Shown here: positions 42,363-50,956 of the stretch, in pieces
How the letters are laid out: each line of letters starts with the position of its first letter
Numbering within the stretch: the stretch's first letter is position 1
Source of the DNA: Pedobacter sp. W3I1
GTDB taxonomy: Bacteria; Bacteroidota; Bacteroidia; Sphingobacteriales; Sphingobacteriaceae
DNA: 64,000 nt
Reading direction: 5' to 3'
Assembly: GCF_030816015.1 (NCBI RefSeq)
Contig: NZ_JAUSXN010000001.1
Span: forward strand, 3,596,001 to 3,660,000
Program-made: the position numbers and the translations under genes
Notes under the pieces: model-generated
What the model was told of the DNA's origin: nothing
Database searches by the model: none
Seen by the model: only the letters and a program-made list of their open reading frames with translations

Positions 42363-43335
42363 TTTCGAAATGCTTTTTATTTTTGATTACGATTTCAGGT
42401 GTCCACACAATTTCTTTTCTAAAAGCCTCAGCCCTAACAGGGCATTCGCTCATGTGGCAATAATGACAGCATGCGGGCAAGCAAGGATCTGCGTGAATAA
42501 AAAGCTCTGCTTTACGAAAGCCATTTTTGTTGATCAGTTCATCAATCTGTGAAATTTCGCGGTGAACTTTATTTAAATCAAAATAATACGGCAAGGTTAC
42601 GTGGCAATCAATATGAAATTCAGGGCCATACTGCTGCGTACGCAGATTGTGCACATCGATCCAGGGGTTGTGTCTGTTCTTTTGCAACACATCAACTACT
42701 TCTTCAACAAGGGTAAAATCACTTTCATCCATTAAGCCACCCACCGAACCACGGGTAAGTTTATAACCAGAATAAATGATATAAAAGCCTACTAAAAAAG
42801 AAAGTAGGCTATCTAGCCAAATAATATTTGTTAATTGAATTAATATTAAGCCAATAACAATCGCGCCACTGGTATAGGTATCAGTTAACAAATGTTTGCC
42901 ATCAGCCTGCAAAGTAACCGAATGTTCATCTTTACCTACGTTTATAAGGTATAGGCCAACAATCAGATTAATCAGGCCCGTAATACCAATAATTAACGTT
43001 CCGGTTAATAGCTCACCCACCACATGAGGATAGATAAGGTTGTACGATGATTTGAAAATAATAACCACTCCCGCAATCAGAATCAATATCCCTTCAACAA
43101 AGGCGGAGAAAAACTCAACTTTTCCATGTCCATAAGGATGATTTTCGTCTCGGGGTTGCGTACTAAGGTAGATACTATAAAAGGCAAAACTGCCTGCAAT
43201 TACGTTTACAATACTCTCTGCCGCATCTGTTAAGATCGCATTTGAACCCGTAATAAAATACGCAACAAACTTGGCCAACATCAGCACCACACTCACCACC
43301 AGAGAAATTATTATTGCTTTCTTTTTTACCGACAC
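42349..43335 (-). CDS. Cation diffusion facilitator transporter with Cys-rich C-terminal tail
   Basis: 328 residues from a GTG (43335), chosen because SVKKKAIIISLVVSVVLMLAK is the usual N-terminus and a promoter lies 14 nt before. Six transmembrane helices, with the metal-site Asp in LTDAAESIVN and HLLTDTYTSG and HPYGHGKVEF typical of CDF. The cytosolic domain ends with CLPACCHYCHMSECPV, a Cys/His cluster unusual for the family that could bind a metal. It exports divalent metals such as Zn, Fe or Mn; specificity unknown. Confidence 0.92.
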   Translation of the reverse strand: MSVKKKAIIISLVVSVVLMLAKFVAYFITGSNAILTDAAESIVNVIAGSFAFYSIYLSTQPRDENHPYGHGKVEFFSAFVEGILILIAGVVIIFKSSYNLIYPHVVGELLTGTLIIGITGLINLIVGLYLINVGKDEHSVTLQADGKHLLTDTYTSGAIVIGLILIQLTNIIWLDSLLSFLVGFYIIYSGYKLTRGSVGGLMDESDFTLVEEVVDVLQKNRHNPWIDVHNLRTQQYGPEFHIDCHVTLPYYFDLNKVHREISQIDELINKNGFRKAELFIHADPCLPACCHYCHMSECPVRAEAFRKEIVWTPEIVIKNKKHFENELL

Positions 43336-43349
43336 AAGAATATTTTTTT

Positions 43350-43357
43350 CAAAAATA
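43350..43357 (-). promoter_or_regulatory. -7 promoter element TATTTTTG of the CDF-NUDIX-bioA operon
   Basis: Exact TAnnTTTG on the minus strand, 14 nt before GTG 43335. Confidence 0.55.
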
Positions 43358-43422
43358 CGCTTATCGAATAAATTAAATGAGAAAAACTATGTCTTTTTTA
43401 GTGCAGAATAATATTTGGTTTA

Positions 43423-43430
43423 TATATTTG
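43423..43430 (+). promoter_or_regulatory. -7 promoter element TATATTTG of the aminotransferase gene
   Basis: Exact TAnnTTTG 18 nt before ATG 43449, about 65 bp from the divergent CDF promoter. Confidence 0.55.
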
Positions 43431-43448
43431 CGGTCAAAGTAATTAACC

Positions 43449-44645
43449 ATGAGCACCTTATCCAAAAGAATCAACAGTTTATCAGAATCTGCAACCCTTA
43501 AAATGACCAAACTTGGCCGCGAATTAGCGTCTAAAGGCATTAACATCATTAGTTTAAGTGTTGGCGAACCCGATTTTAATACACCCGATCACGTAAAAAA
43601 TGCCGCTAAAAAGGCATTAGATGAAAATTATACACGTTATTCGCCGGTACCGGGCTACCCAGACCTGCGCCAGGCGATCGTAAACAAATTAAAAACAGAA
43701 AACAACCTGGATTATGATATTTCTCAGATTGTTGTTTCAACCGGTGCAAAACAATCGTTATCGAATGTTATTTTAACTTTAATTGATCCAGGTGATGAAG
43801 TAATTATCCCAACACCTTATTGGGTTTCCTATTCAGAAATGGTAATCCTGGCAGAAGGAAAATCTGTTTTTATCGATACGGATATCGAAAGTGATTTCAA
43901 AATCACACCTGCGCAATTAGAAGCAGCCATTACCCCAAAATCGAAATTATTTATGTTTTCTTCCCCTTGTAATCCAACAGGTTCGGTTTATAACAGAGAA
44001 GAATTAGCAGCGCTGGTTGCCGTTTTCGAAAAATACCCTGATATCTATATCTTATCTGATGAGATTTATGAGCACATTAACTTTGTTGATAAACATGAAT
44101 CTATTGCTCAATTCGACAGCATTAAAGACCGTGTAATCATTGTTAACGGTTTCTCTAAAGCTTTCGCCATGACGGGCTGGAGATTAGGTTATATCGCCGC
44201 TAATAAAGAAATCGCAGCCGCTAACGATAAATTACAAGGGCAAACTACTTCCGGAACCTGTTCTATTGCACAAAGAGCCGGAATTGTTGCTTACGAGCAA
44301 GGTTTAGCCAGTGTTTTAGAAATGAAAGAAGCATTTTTACGCCGTAGAGAATTGGTTTACAATTTGTTAAATGAAATTCCTGGTGTAAAAACAAATCTTC
44401 CTGAAGGGGCATTTTACTTTTTCCCGGAAATCAGCGCTTTCTTCGGTAAAAAAGATGCTGATGGAAACGTAATTAAAGATTCATCTGATCTGGCTTTATA
44501 TTTATTAAATGTTGGCCACGTAGCAACAGTTGGTGGCGATTCGTTTGGTAACAACAACTACATCCGTTTATCTTACGCAGCATCTGACGAAAGTTTAGTT
44601 GAAGCGTTAAGAAGAATAAAAGAAGCTTTAGGTAAATTAGCCTAA
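43449..44645 (+). CDS. Class I pyridoxal phosphate aminotransferase, aspartate-aminotransferase type
   Basis: 398 residues. VGEPDFNTPDHVKNAAKKAL, TRYSPVPGYPDLRQAI, SSPCNPTGSVYNREEL, ILSDEIYEHINF and the PLP-binding Lys in VNGFSKAFAMTGWRLGYI are those of the AAT Ib subgroup. C-terminal YIRLSYAASDESLVEAL contains the substrate Arg. Aspartate or a broader amino acid range is plausible; the sequence alone does not decide. Followed by a strong terminator. Confidence 0.93.
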   Translation: MSTLSKRINSLSESATLKMTKLGRELASKGINIISLSVGEPDFNTPDHVKNAAKKALDENYTRYSPVPGYPDLRQAIVNKLKTENNLDYDISQIVVSTGAKQSLSNVILTLIDPGDEVIIPTPYWVSYSEMVILAEGKSVFIDTDIESDFKITPAQLEAAITPKSKLFMFSSPCNPTGSVYNREELAALVAVFEKYPDIYILSDEIYEHINFVDKHESIAQFDSIKDRVIIVNGFSKAFAMTGWRLGYIAANKEIAAANDKLQGQTTSGTCSIAQRAGIVAYEQGLASVLEMKEAFLRRRELVYNLLNEIPGVKTNLPEGAFYFFPEISAFFGKKDADGNVIKDSSDLALYLLNVGHVATVGGDSFGNNNYIRLSYAASDESLVEALRRIKEALGKLA

Positions 44646-44686
44646 CCAGTTTGCAATTGGCTATTTTCAGTTAATAGTCATTAAAC

Positions 44687-44728
44687 AAAACCCCTCGTTA
44701 ATTAAAATTTAGCGAGGGGTTTTTATTT
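44687..44728 (+). terminator. Intrinsic terminator after the aminotransferase
   Basis: An 11-bp stem (aaaacccctcg 44687-44697; cgaggggtttt 44713-44723) with a 15-nt loop and a trailing T-rich run. Confidence 0.85.
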
Positions 44729-44734
44729 GAGTAA

Positions 44735-45035
44735 TCGTCATCTCGACTGTAGCTTATCGATTAAGCATCTATTTTTATTTACTAATGGTATGCTTGCTTG
44801 TTTCACAGGTTTTATCGAAAGCGAAATGGAGAGATCTTTTTCTATAGATTTAGCTTCGCTGAGCCTTCGGGTTCTAGACTCCGTTTCACTCCGCTCGAAA
44901 TGATGATATAGTGAGTTATATTGTCTTCTATTTTTTTTGAAACGAAAGCAAGCATTTCATCGGAGAATCCAGTCCTTCTTTCCGTTATAAGTCCTCGCTG
45001 CGCTGCGGGCTTCCACTGCAATAAGGTTTATTTAC
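44735..45035. repeat. Composite intergenic repeats
   Basis: Contains an HAERSRS-type outer inverted repeat (44735-44755 with 44890-44912). Within it is a 28-bp segment (44785-44812) found identically at 57629-57656. A second block (44937-45032) is found inverted at 51838-51955. No gene is seen in 44646-45087. Confidence 0.75.
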
Positions 45036-45087
45036 CTCAGAAAGTGCAGAAAACTGCTAATTGCAAACTAAAAACTGCAAACTGAAA

Positions 45088-46332
45088 TTAACTTCTAATC
45101 GCTTCAACCGGATCTAACCTTGATGCTGAATAGGCTGGCCAAAAACCAGAGATGGTGCCGATAATAATCGATATTCCAATACCTAAGGCAATATTATTTA
45201 AGCCCAGTATAATATGGAAATCTGTGGCCGCACCAATGCCCAAAGCGAGCAGAAAGACCAGTAATAGCCCCAGCAAGCCACCTAAAATACAAAGCGAAAT
45301 CGATTCAAATATGAATTGAAGCAAAATAAAGTAGTTTTTCGCACCCAACGATTTTTGGATACCGATAATATTGGTACGTTCTTTTACCGAAACAAACATG
45401 ATATTGGCAATGCTAAAACCGCCAACTAAAATCGAAAACCCGCCAATTACCCAACCAGCAATATTTACCATTTTAAACATCGAATCTAATTGATTTGAAA
45501 TAATGGTGGTTTTATTTAGTGCAAAATCTTCTTCCTGGCCCGGCTTAATTCTATGGATGGAGCGCATTAAACCTTGCAATTCGCTTTCTACCTCTTCTAA
45601 GCTCACATTATCTTTACCGCGAACGGTAATTTGCGGACCATAACGCTCACTTTGAATATCTAAAACACCTTTTGCAAAGGCAATTGGAATATTTACGTTT
45701 TTATCAAGAGAAGTACCTAACATATCTTCTCCTTCTTTCTTGAAAACACCAACAACAGTTAATCTTCTTCCTAAAATCTGCACCTGTTTACCCACTGGCG
45801 CATCGCCATCAAAAAGTCCATCAGCAATATCAGAACCTAAAATACAAACAGGCGAGCCATTTTTACTTTCATTTTCAGTAAAATACCGGCCATCCTGAAG
45901 CTCAAAATTCCAGGTTTTATTAAAATCGTGTGATGCTGCCCATACCGAAATCCCTTCTACCGAGTTACTTCTGTATTTAATCGTTCTATCGTTAGTTGAT
46001 ATTTCGAAGGTAACACCTTGTGCATTTTCAATTCGCTCACGGAGGGCTTCGAAATCACGCAACGAAGGCTGAGGGCGGTTCATATATTTCCACCAAGGGT
46101 AATTATCGCCAAAGCTCCAGGGCCATTTTTGAATATAAATTGTGTTTGAGCCAAGCTTATCTACACTCGCCTGCAATTTACCACGAAAGGTATCAACTGC
46201 AGAGAATACAGCAATAATGGTAAAAATACCGATTGTTATAGCCAAAAGCGATAACATGGTGCGTAATTTATTTTGGCGCAACGCATCAAATGCAAAACGG
46301 AAACTCTCGCCTATTAGCCTAAAGATTATCAT
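45088..46332 (-). CDS. ABC transporter permease, MacB/FtsX type
   Basis: 414 residues. One N-terminal transmembrane helix (RTMLSLLAITIGIFTIIAVFSAV), a large periplasmic MacB_PCD domain (about 50-280, including VTFEISTNDRTIKYRS and GSPVCILGSDIADGLF), then three helices with the FtsX core (VGGFSIANIMFVSVKERTNIIG-IQKSLGA). The type exports lipids, lipoproteins or peptides, or transmits force; substrate unknown. The matching ATPase could be the MacB/LolD-like one at 49.8 kb, same strand but not adjacent. Confidence 0.92.
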   Translation of the reverse strand: MIIFRLIGESFRFAFDALRQNKLRTMLSLLAITIGIFTIIAVFSAVDTFRGKLQASVDKLGSNTIYIQKWPWSFGDNYPWWKYMNRPQPSLRDFEALRERIENAQGVTFEISTNDRTIKYRSNSVEGISVWAASHDFNKTWNFELQDGRYFTENESKNGSPVCILGSDIADGLFDGDAPVGKQVQILGRRLTVVGVFKKEGEDMLGTSLDKNVNIPIAFAKGVLDIQSERYGPQITVRGKDNVSLEEVESELQGLMRSIHRIKPGQEEDFALNKTTIISNQLDSMFKMVNIAGWVIGGFSILVGGFSIANIMFVSVKERTNIIGIQKSLGAKNYFILLQFIFESISLCILGGLLGLLLVFLLALGIGAATDFHIILGLNNIALGIGISIIIGTISGFWPAYSASRLDPVEAIRS

Positions 46333-46502
46333 AATTAAAGGTTAGATGCAAAGCCTTTCAAAAGGTTACAGCTTATATTCAAAACTAATTAATTTTATGT
46401 CTACAATGCATTAATCGCTCTGTATTATTTGATTTAAAATGATTAAAACATAATATACTTGAAATGCGTTTGATAAAATACGGAAAAGAAAAATTAAATT
46501 CG

Positions 46503-46510
46503 TATTTTTG
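46503..46510 (+). promoter_or_regulatory. -7 promoter element TATTTTTG of queA
   Basis: Exact TAnnTTTG 23 nt before the queA ATG. Confidence 0.55.
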
Positions 46511-46533
46511 CACCTCAAAAAATTCATCAAAGA

Positions 46534-47583
46534 ATGAAATTATCACAATTCAAATTCAACTTACCTGAATCATTAGTAGCCAATAATCCGGCAGAACAAC
46601 GCGACGAAGCGCGCCTAATGGTTTTACACAAAGACAGCGGTAAAATTGAACATAAAATTTTTAAAGACGTTTTAGGTTATTTCGATGACAAAGACGTAAT
46701 GATATTAAACAACACTAAGGTTTTTCCTGCCCGTTTATATGGCAATAAAGAAAAAACAGGTGCAACCATCGAGGTTTTCTTGCTACGTGAATTAAACAAG
46801 GAATTACGTTTATGGGATGTTTTGGTAGACCCGGCGCGTAAAATCCGTGTAGGTAATAAATTATACTTTGGCGACGACGATTTATTGGTTGCCGAGGTTG
46901 TAGATAATACTACATCACGTGGCCGTACTATCCGTTTCTTATTTGAAGGTACTGACGAAGAATTCAGAAAAAACGTTGAAATTTTAGGTGAAACCCCTCT
47001 TCCTAAGTATATTAAGCGTAAAGCTACCGCCGAGGATAAAGAACGTTATCAAACTATTTTCGCTAAACACGAAGGTGCAGTAGCTGCTCCAACTGCAGGT
47101 TTACACTTCAGTCGTGAGTTAATGAAACGCCTTGAACTTAAAGGTGTAGAATTTGCAGAAGTAACGCTACACGTAGGTTTAGGAACTTTCAGAACTGTTG
47201 AGGTTGAAGATTTAACCAAACACAAAATGGATTCTGAGCAGTTTATTATCGAGCAAAAAGATGCAAACATCGTAAACAAGGCTTTAGAGGAAAAAAGAAA
47301 AATCTGTGCGGTGGGTACTACTTCTATGCGTGCTATTGAATCGGCTGTTTCTGCAAACAGAACATTAAAAGCAGCTAACGACTGGACCAGTAAGTTTATC
47401 TTCCCTCCTTACGATTTTAATATTGCAAACTCCATGATTACCAATTTCCACACACCAGAATCTACTTTATTGATGATGGTAAGTGCATTTGGCGGGTATG
47501 AGAACGTTATGAATGCGTACGAAGTTGCAGTAAAAGAAAAATATAAATTTTACAGCTATGGCGATGCCATGCTAATTATATAA
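46534..47583 (+). CDS. queA: S-adenosylmethionine:tRNA ribosyltransferase-isomerase
   Basis: 349 residues. It adds the cyclopentane ring from SAM to preQ1 in tRNA, making epoxyqueuosine. Conserved segments: [88 protein letters not shown]. Its product is the substrate of QueG (10.8 kb in this window). ispD follows 58 bp later on the same strand. Confidence 0.97.
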   Translation: MKLSQFKFNLPESLVANNPAEQRDEARLMVLHKDSGKIEHKIFKDVLGYFDDKDVMILNNTKVFPARLYGNKEKTGATIEVFLLRELNKELRLWDVLVDPARKIRVGNKLYFGDDDLLVAEVVDNTTSRGRTIRFLFEGTDEEFRKNVEILGETPLPKYIKRKATAEDKERYQTIFAKHEGAVAAPTAGLHFSRELMKRLELKGVEFAEVTLHVGLGTFRTVEVEDLTKHKMDSEQFIIEQKDANIVNKALEEKRKICAVGTTSMRAIESAVSANRTLKAANDWTSKFIFPPYDFNIANSMITNFHTPESTLLMMVSAFGGYENVMNAYEVAVKEKYKFYSYGDAMLII

Positions 47584-47585
47584 GT

Positions 47586-47638
47586 TTTGCGGTTGGCGTT
47601 TGGCGGTTTAGCGCTAAACGCCACACCCTAAACGCTCA
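47586..47638. repeat. GCG(T/G)TT(T/A)GGCG-type short repeat
   Basis: The queA-ispD spacer is made of 'ggttggcgtttggcgg', the perfect palindrome TTTAGCGCTAAA, and its complement 'aaacgccacaccctaaacgc'. Similar words fill 13981-14022, 26334-26358 and 53155-53208, so it is a dispersed short element. Confidence 0.6.
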
Positions 47639-47641
47639 ACT

Positions 47642-48307
47642 ATGAAATACTACGCTATAATTGTAGCAGGCGGTTCTGGAAATCGGATGCAAACGGAAAC
47701 CCCAAAACAATTTCTACTGCTCAAAAACCTTCCGGTTTTAATGCACACCATAAAAGCTTTTGCACAAAGCGATACTCAACCAAAAATTTTATTGGTTCTG
47801 AACAAAGATCAACAGGCTTACTGGGCCAGGTTATGTGAAGAATTTAATTTCCATGTACCACATCAGCTAATTGATGGAGGCACAGAACGTTTTCACTCGG
47901 TAAAAAATGCAATCCATGCCATCGAAGAAGAAAGTTATGTGGCCATTCACGACGCTGTTCGACCACTCGTTTCAAAATCTCTTATCGACAATTGTTTTAA
48001 AGCAGCTGAGCTACAGGGAAACGTTATTGCAGCAGTGCAATCAAGCGACAGTGTACGCATGCTTAGAAACGATAAAACAACGGCATTACAACGTGATGAA
48101 ATTTATTTAGTACAAACTCCGCAAACTTTTAGTCTTAACATTCTTAAAGAAGCTTATAATCAGGAGTTCAATGTTCATTTTACCGATGATGCGGGCGTGG
48201 TAGAATCTGTAGGTTATGAAATTAATATCATCGAAGGCGAAAGAGGAAATATTAAAATTACCTATCCTATTGATCTCGAACTGGCAGAACTATTATTAAA
48301 GAATTAA
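47642..48307 (+). CDS. ispD: 2-C-methyl-D-erythritol 4-phosphate cytidylyltransferase
   Basis: 221 residues. Third step of the MEP isoprenoid pathway: CTP plus MEP to CDP-ME. AIIVAGGSGNRMQTETPKQF is the nucleotide-binding loop; VAIHDAVRPLVS, QTPQTF and VHFTDDAGVVES follow as in the family. The presence of IspD means IPP arises by the MEP route, supplying the Idi-CrtB branch at 30 kb. It ends before a strong hairpin terminator at 48445. Confidence 0.96.
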   Translation: MKYYAIIVAGGSGNRMQTETPKQFLLLKNLPVLMHTIKAFAQSDTQPKILLVLNKDQQAYWARLCEEFNFHVPHQLIDGGTERFHSVKNAIHAIEEESYVAIHDAVRPLVSKSLIDNCFKAAELQGNVIAAVQSSDSVRMLRNDKTTALQRDEIYLVQTPQTFSLNILKEAYNQEFNVHFTDDAGVVESVGYEINIIEGERGNIKITYPIDLELAELLLKN

Positions 48308-48444
48308 GCGCTTTAAGCTCGATTAATATTACATCCCTATAGAGAAAATTCTGTGGTAATTTAAATACCGCTTCGTCGCTTGCATTTATTTCGGGTCTAT
48401 TTTATAGAAAAGATGCTGATCCAGAAGCTTCTGGACGATCGCAT

Positions 48445-48478
48445 AAAAAGGAGTTTCAAAAATGAAACTCCTTTTTTA
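48445..48478 (+). terminator. Intrinsic terminator, probably for queA-ispD
   Basis: A 13-bp perfect stem (aaaaaggagtttc 48445-48457; gaaactccttttt 48464-48476), a 6-nt loop and T-run. It lies 138 bp after ispD; the symmetric A/T runs would also allow termination from the other strand. Confidence 0.8.
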
Positions 48479-48538
48479 ATCCATTTATTTTAAAGTGTTA
48501 CACACTTTTAAACTAATGAAACTCGGTGCGATATATTT

Positions 48539-48697
48539 TTACGCTGCCCGTCCAATTACTTTAAGCAGAATTGCAATAACTGCGATTACCAATAAAACGT
48601 GAATTATATTACCAACGTCGCCGAAGCCGTGAAATATAAATCCGATCACCCATAGTATTACCAATACTACTGCGACTAAATACAATAAATTTCCCAT
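48539..48697 (-). CDS. lmo0937-family small membrane protein
   Basis: 52 residues: MGNLLYLVAVVLVILWVIGF then IHVLLVIAVIAILLKVIG, two short transmembrane spans separated by FHGFGDVGN, matching the widespread lmo0937 family of tiny inner-membrane proteins. Function unknown; members are often stress-inducible. Too short for normal ORF cut-offs. A 9-bp inverted repeat (48698-48706 and 48735-48743) directly precedes the ATG. Confidence 0.88.
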   Translation of the reverse strand: MGNLLYLVAVVLVILWVIGFIFHGFGDVGNIIHVLLVIAVIAILLKVIGRAA

Positions 48698-48743
48698 AGT
48701 GTTAATTTTTTTAGTAATGTTATATTATTGCTGTATTAACACT
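48698..48743. promoter_or_regulatory. Inverted repeat upstream of the lmo0937-family gene
   Basis: AGTGTTAAT (48698-48706) and ATTAACACT (48735-48743) are perfect inverted arms separated by 28 bp. The near arm begins one base before the ATG, so it could be an operator or a leader structure. Confidence 0.4.
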
Positions 48744-48825
48744 CGACTTTTCGATTTTGTTTAAAAAATGTAATTATTTTATTCATAGGACTGGTTAAGA
48801 GATGAAATGGAAAAAATGAAGACAT

Positions 48826-48862
48826 AAAAAAAACCTCCCAGTTTAGCTGAAAGGTTTTTTTT
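48826..48862 (-). terminator. Terminator downstream of the DUF2795 gene
   Basis: Stem aaaaaaaacct (48826-48835) with aggtttttttt (48852-48862), with A/T tracts on both sides, starting 11 bp after the gene's stop. Confidence 0.7.
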
Positions 48863-48873
48863 GTTTCTAATGT

Positions 48874-49095
48874 TTAGTATTCGTCCTCGTTAAAGAAGAA
48901 ATCTTCTTTAGTTGGATAATCAGGCCAAATTTCCTCGATCGTTTCATAAGGCTCGCCATCATCTTCTAATGCCTGTAAGTTTTCAATTACTTCTACTGGG
49001 GCACCAGAACGGATACCATAATCAATTAATTCGTCTTTAGTTGCAGGCCATGGTGCGTCTTCCAAGTGCGATGCTAATTCTAATGTCCAATACAT
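48874..49095 (-). CDS. DUF2795 domain protein
   Basis: 73 residues. LASHLEDAPWPATKDELIDYGIRSGAPVEVIENLQALED is the DUF2795 helix bundle, followed by an acidic tail with IWPDYPTKEDFFFNEDEY. Very common as a short single-domain protein in Bacteroidota; function unknown. Last of a minus-strand series (plsC, gatC, ABC ATPase, adenosyltransferase) but with 85 bp before it and a near-consensus promoter, so perhaps separate. Confidence 0.9.
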   Translation of the reverse strand: MYWTLELASHLEDAPWPATKDELIDYGIRSGAPVEVIENLQALEDDGEPYETIEEIWPDYPTKEDFFFNEDEY

Positions 49096-49180
49096 ATCGT
49101 CAATTCAATTAAATTCTTGTTCTTATTATTGCGCAAAGTATATTAAAATTTTTGAGCAAAACAAACTTATTTTTCCACTA

Positions 49181-49729
49181 TTAAACCCTCGGAATCCAAA
49201 TGTTTTCTTCCGCCTTAAAATATACGGTCAGTTTTCGTGCCAAAACAAATAAATAATCGCTTAAACGATTCAAATAAACTGTTACACGCTCATCTACAAA
49301 GCTATTTTCTGCAAGTGCTACTGTCAGGCGTTCTGCTCTTCTGCAAACACATCGTGCAATATGGCAGTAGGAAACTACAGTATTTCCGCCAGGTAAAACA
49401 AAATGTTTTAAAGCAGGTAGCTTTTCGTTCATCAGATCCATCTCATTTTCCAACAAGGTAATATCAGTATAGTGCAAATCAGGGATCTTCATTTTAGATG
49501 TCTCAGGATCGGCTGCAAGCGATGAACCAACTGTAAATAACCTATCCTGAATTTCTTTTAGTAGTTTCTGGTCGTGTGCATCAATATCCTGACACATAAT
49601 TAATCCGATGTACGAATTTAACTCGTCAACAGTCCCATAAGTTTCGATCCGTAAATGATATTTAGGCACACGGGTACCACCAATGAGTGATGTCTGGCCC
49701 TTATCGCCTGTTTTAGTGTAGATTTTCAT
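49181..49729 (-). CDS. Cob(I)alamin adenosyltransferase, PduO type
   Basis: 182 residues. It transfers adenosyl from ATP to cob(I)alamin to make adenosylcobalamin. KIYTKTGDKGQTSLIGGTRVPK is the ATP-binding N-terminus; YGTVDELNSYIGL, LPGGNTVVSYCHIARCVCRRAERLTV and YLNRLSDYLFVLAR complete the PduO family. It would provide the chromophore required by the CarH-type regulator at 31.2 kb; other AdoCbl users may lie elsewhere. Confidence 0.95.
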   Translation of the reverse strand: MKIYTKTGDKGQTSLIGGTRVPKYHLRIETYGTVDELNSYIGLIMCQDIDAHDQKLLKEIQDRLFTVGSSLAADPETSKMKIPDLHYTDITLLENEMDLMNEKLPALKHFVLPGGNTVVSYCHIARCVCRRAERLTVALAENSFVDERVTVYLNRLSDYLFVLARKLTVYFKAEENIWIPRV

Positions 49730-49801
49730 ATAGAAAGGTTGAAGGTGGAAGGTAGAAGGTTTAGGGTAAAACCTTACGCCTTAAACCTTATACCATAAGC
49801 C

Positions 49802-50560
49802 TTAGTGTATTTTCTCCCAATCGCTGTCTTTATCGTTCAAAGCCTGCAAGCGTGGAGATACATTTTTTATATCCGTATTTAAATAATCGTTTTCGATCAA
49901 ACCATCACGCATCCGTACAATACGGTGGGCGTGCTGCGCAATATCTTCCTCATGCGTAACCAGAATAATGGTATTCCCTTTACTGTGAATTTCTTCCAGT
50001 AAACCCATTATTTCAATTGATGTTTTGGTATCTAAGTTACCGGTTGGCTCATCGGCTAAAATAATAGAGGGATTATTGATCAAAGCCCTGGCTACAGCCA
50101 CGCGTTGACGTTGACCACCTGACAGTTCATTTGGCTTATGATCCATACGATTACCTAGGCCTACATTTTCTAATGCTTTGGCTGCTCTTGCATCCCTATC
50201 TTTTTTGCTTGTTCCGGCATAAATTAAAGGTAAGGCAACATTATCTAAAGATGTTGAACGTGGCAATAAGTTAAAGGTTTGAAAAACGAAACCGATTTCC
50301 TGGTTGCGCACTTCTGCCAAAGCATCATCACTCATGTGACTCACATTGGTTCCGTTTAAAACATAGGTTCCGCTTGAAGGTGTATCTAAACAACCTAAAA
50401 TATTCATCAGGGTTGATTTACCAGAACCAGATGGGCCCATCAATGCTACGAATTCGCCTTTATTAATATCTAAAGAAACTGATTTTAAAGCGTGAATCAC
50501 TTCAGATCCAATAACATATTTACGGCCAATTTCTTTTATAGTGATGAGTGGTTTCTCCAT
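49802..50560 (-). CDS. ABC transporter ATP-binding protein, MacB/LolD type
   Basis: 252 residues. Walker [14 protein letters not shown]-loop [16 protein letters not shown], signature [15 protein letters not shown], Walker [16 protein letters not shown] and H-loop LVTHEEDIA are all intact. The type pairs with FtsX-like permeases; the permease at 45.1 kb on the same strand is the only one in the window. Lies about 100 bp after gatC. Confidence 0.94.
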   Translation of the reverse strand: MEKPLITIKEIGRKYVIGSEVIHALKSVSLDINKGEFVALMGPSGSGKSTLMNILGCLDTPSSGTYVLNGTNVSHMSDDALAEVRNQEIGFVFQTFNLLPRSTSLDNVALPLIYAGTSKKDRDARAAKALENVGLGNRMDHKPNELSGGQRQRVAVARALINNPSIILADEPTGNLDTKTSIEIMGLLEEIHSKGNTIILVTHEEDIAQHAHRIVRMRDGLIENDYLNTDIKNVSPRLQALNDKDSDWEKIH

Positions 50561-50663
50561 GTTTTTTCTTTTTTAGACAAGCGTAGCGGGTAAGATGTTA
50601 CAAGTGGATTGAAAATTACTGAAACTCGCCACACTGATTCAATTCTGCATAACGATAGATATA

Positions 50664-50954
50664 CTATTTTTCAATAATTTTTGGCACCATGAAAAATTGG
50701 TCGGTGTGCTTTGCTGCATTTTTTAAACCATCTGCAGTAGAGATTTCCTGTTTAACTACATCCTCCCTCCAAACATTTACCGATTCGTTCATATAAACCA
50801 ACGGTTTTACATTTGAAGTATCCAGTTCATTTAACTTTTCCATGAATGACAAAATTTTGTTCATTTCAGGAATCAGTGTATCCACCTGCTTTTCATCAAT
50901 ATGAATTCGGGCCAAATCGGCTATTTTATGGATGGTTTTTGCGTCTAAATTCAT
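50664..50954 (-). CDS. gatC: Asp-tRNA(Asn)/Glu-tRNA(Gln) amidotransferase subunit C
   Basis: 96 residues. TIHKIADLARIHIDEKQVDTLIPEMNKILSFMEKLNELDTSNVKPL and the terminal FFMVPKIIEK are classic GatC. It stabilises GatA in the transamidation complex that makes Gln-tRNA or Asn-tRNA. gatA and gatB are not in the window. It starts 2 bp after the plsC stop. Confidence 0.96.
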   Translation of the reverse strand: MNLDAKTIHKIADLARIHIDEKQVDTLIPEMNKILSFMEKLNELDTSNVKPLVYMNESVNVWREDVVKQEISTADGLKNAAKHTDQFFMVPKIIEK

Positions 50955-50956
50955 AT

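Noticed and set aside
45088..50560. The ABC permease (45.1 kb) and ATPase (49.8 kb) as one operon
   Set aside because: They are 3.5 kb apart with queA-ispD on the opposite strand between them, so cotranscription is excluded; a functional pairing remains only possible.
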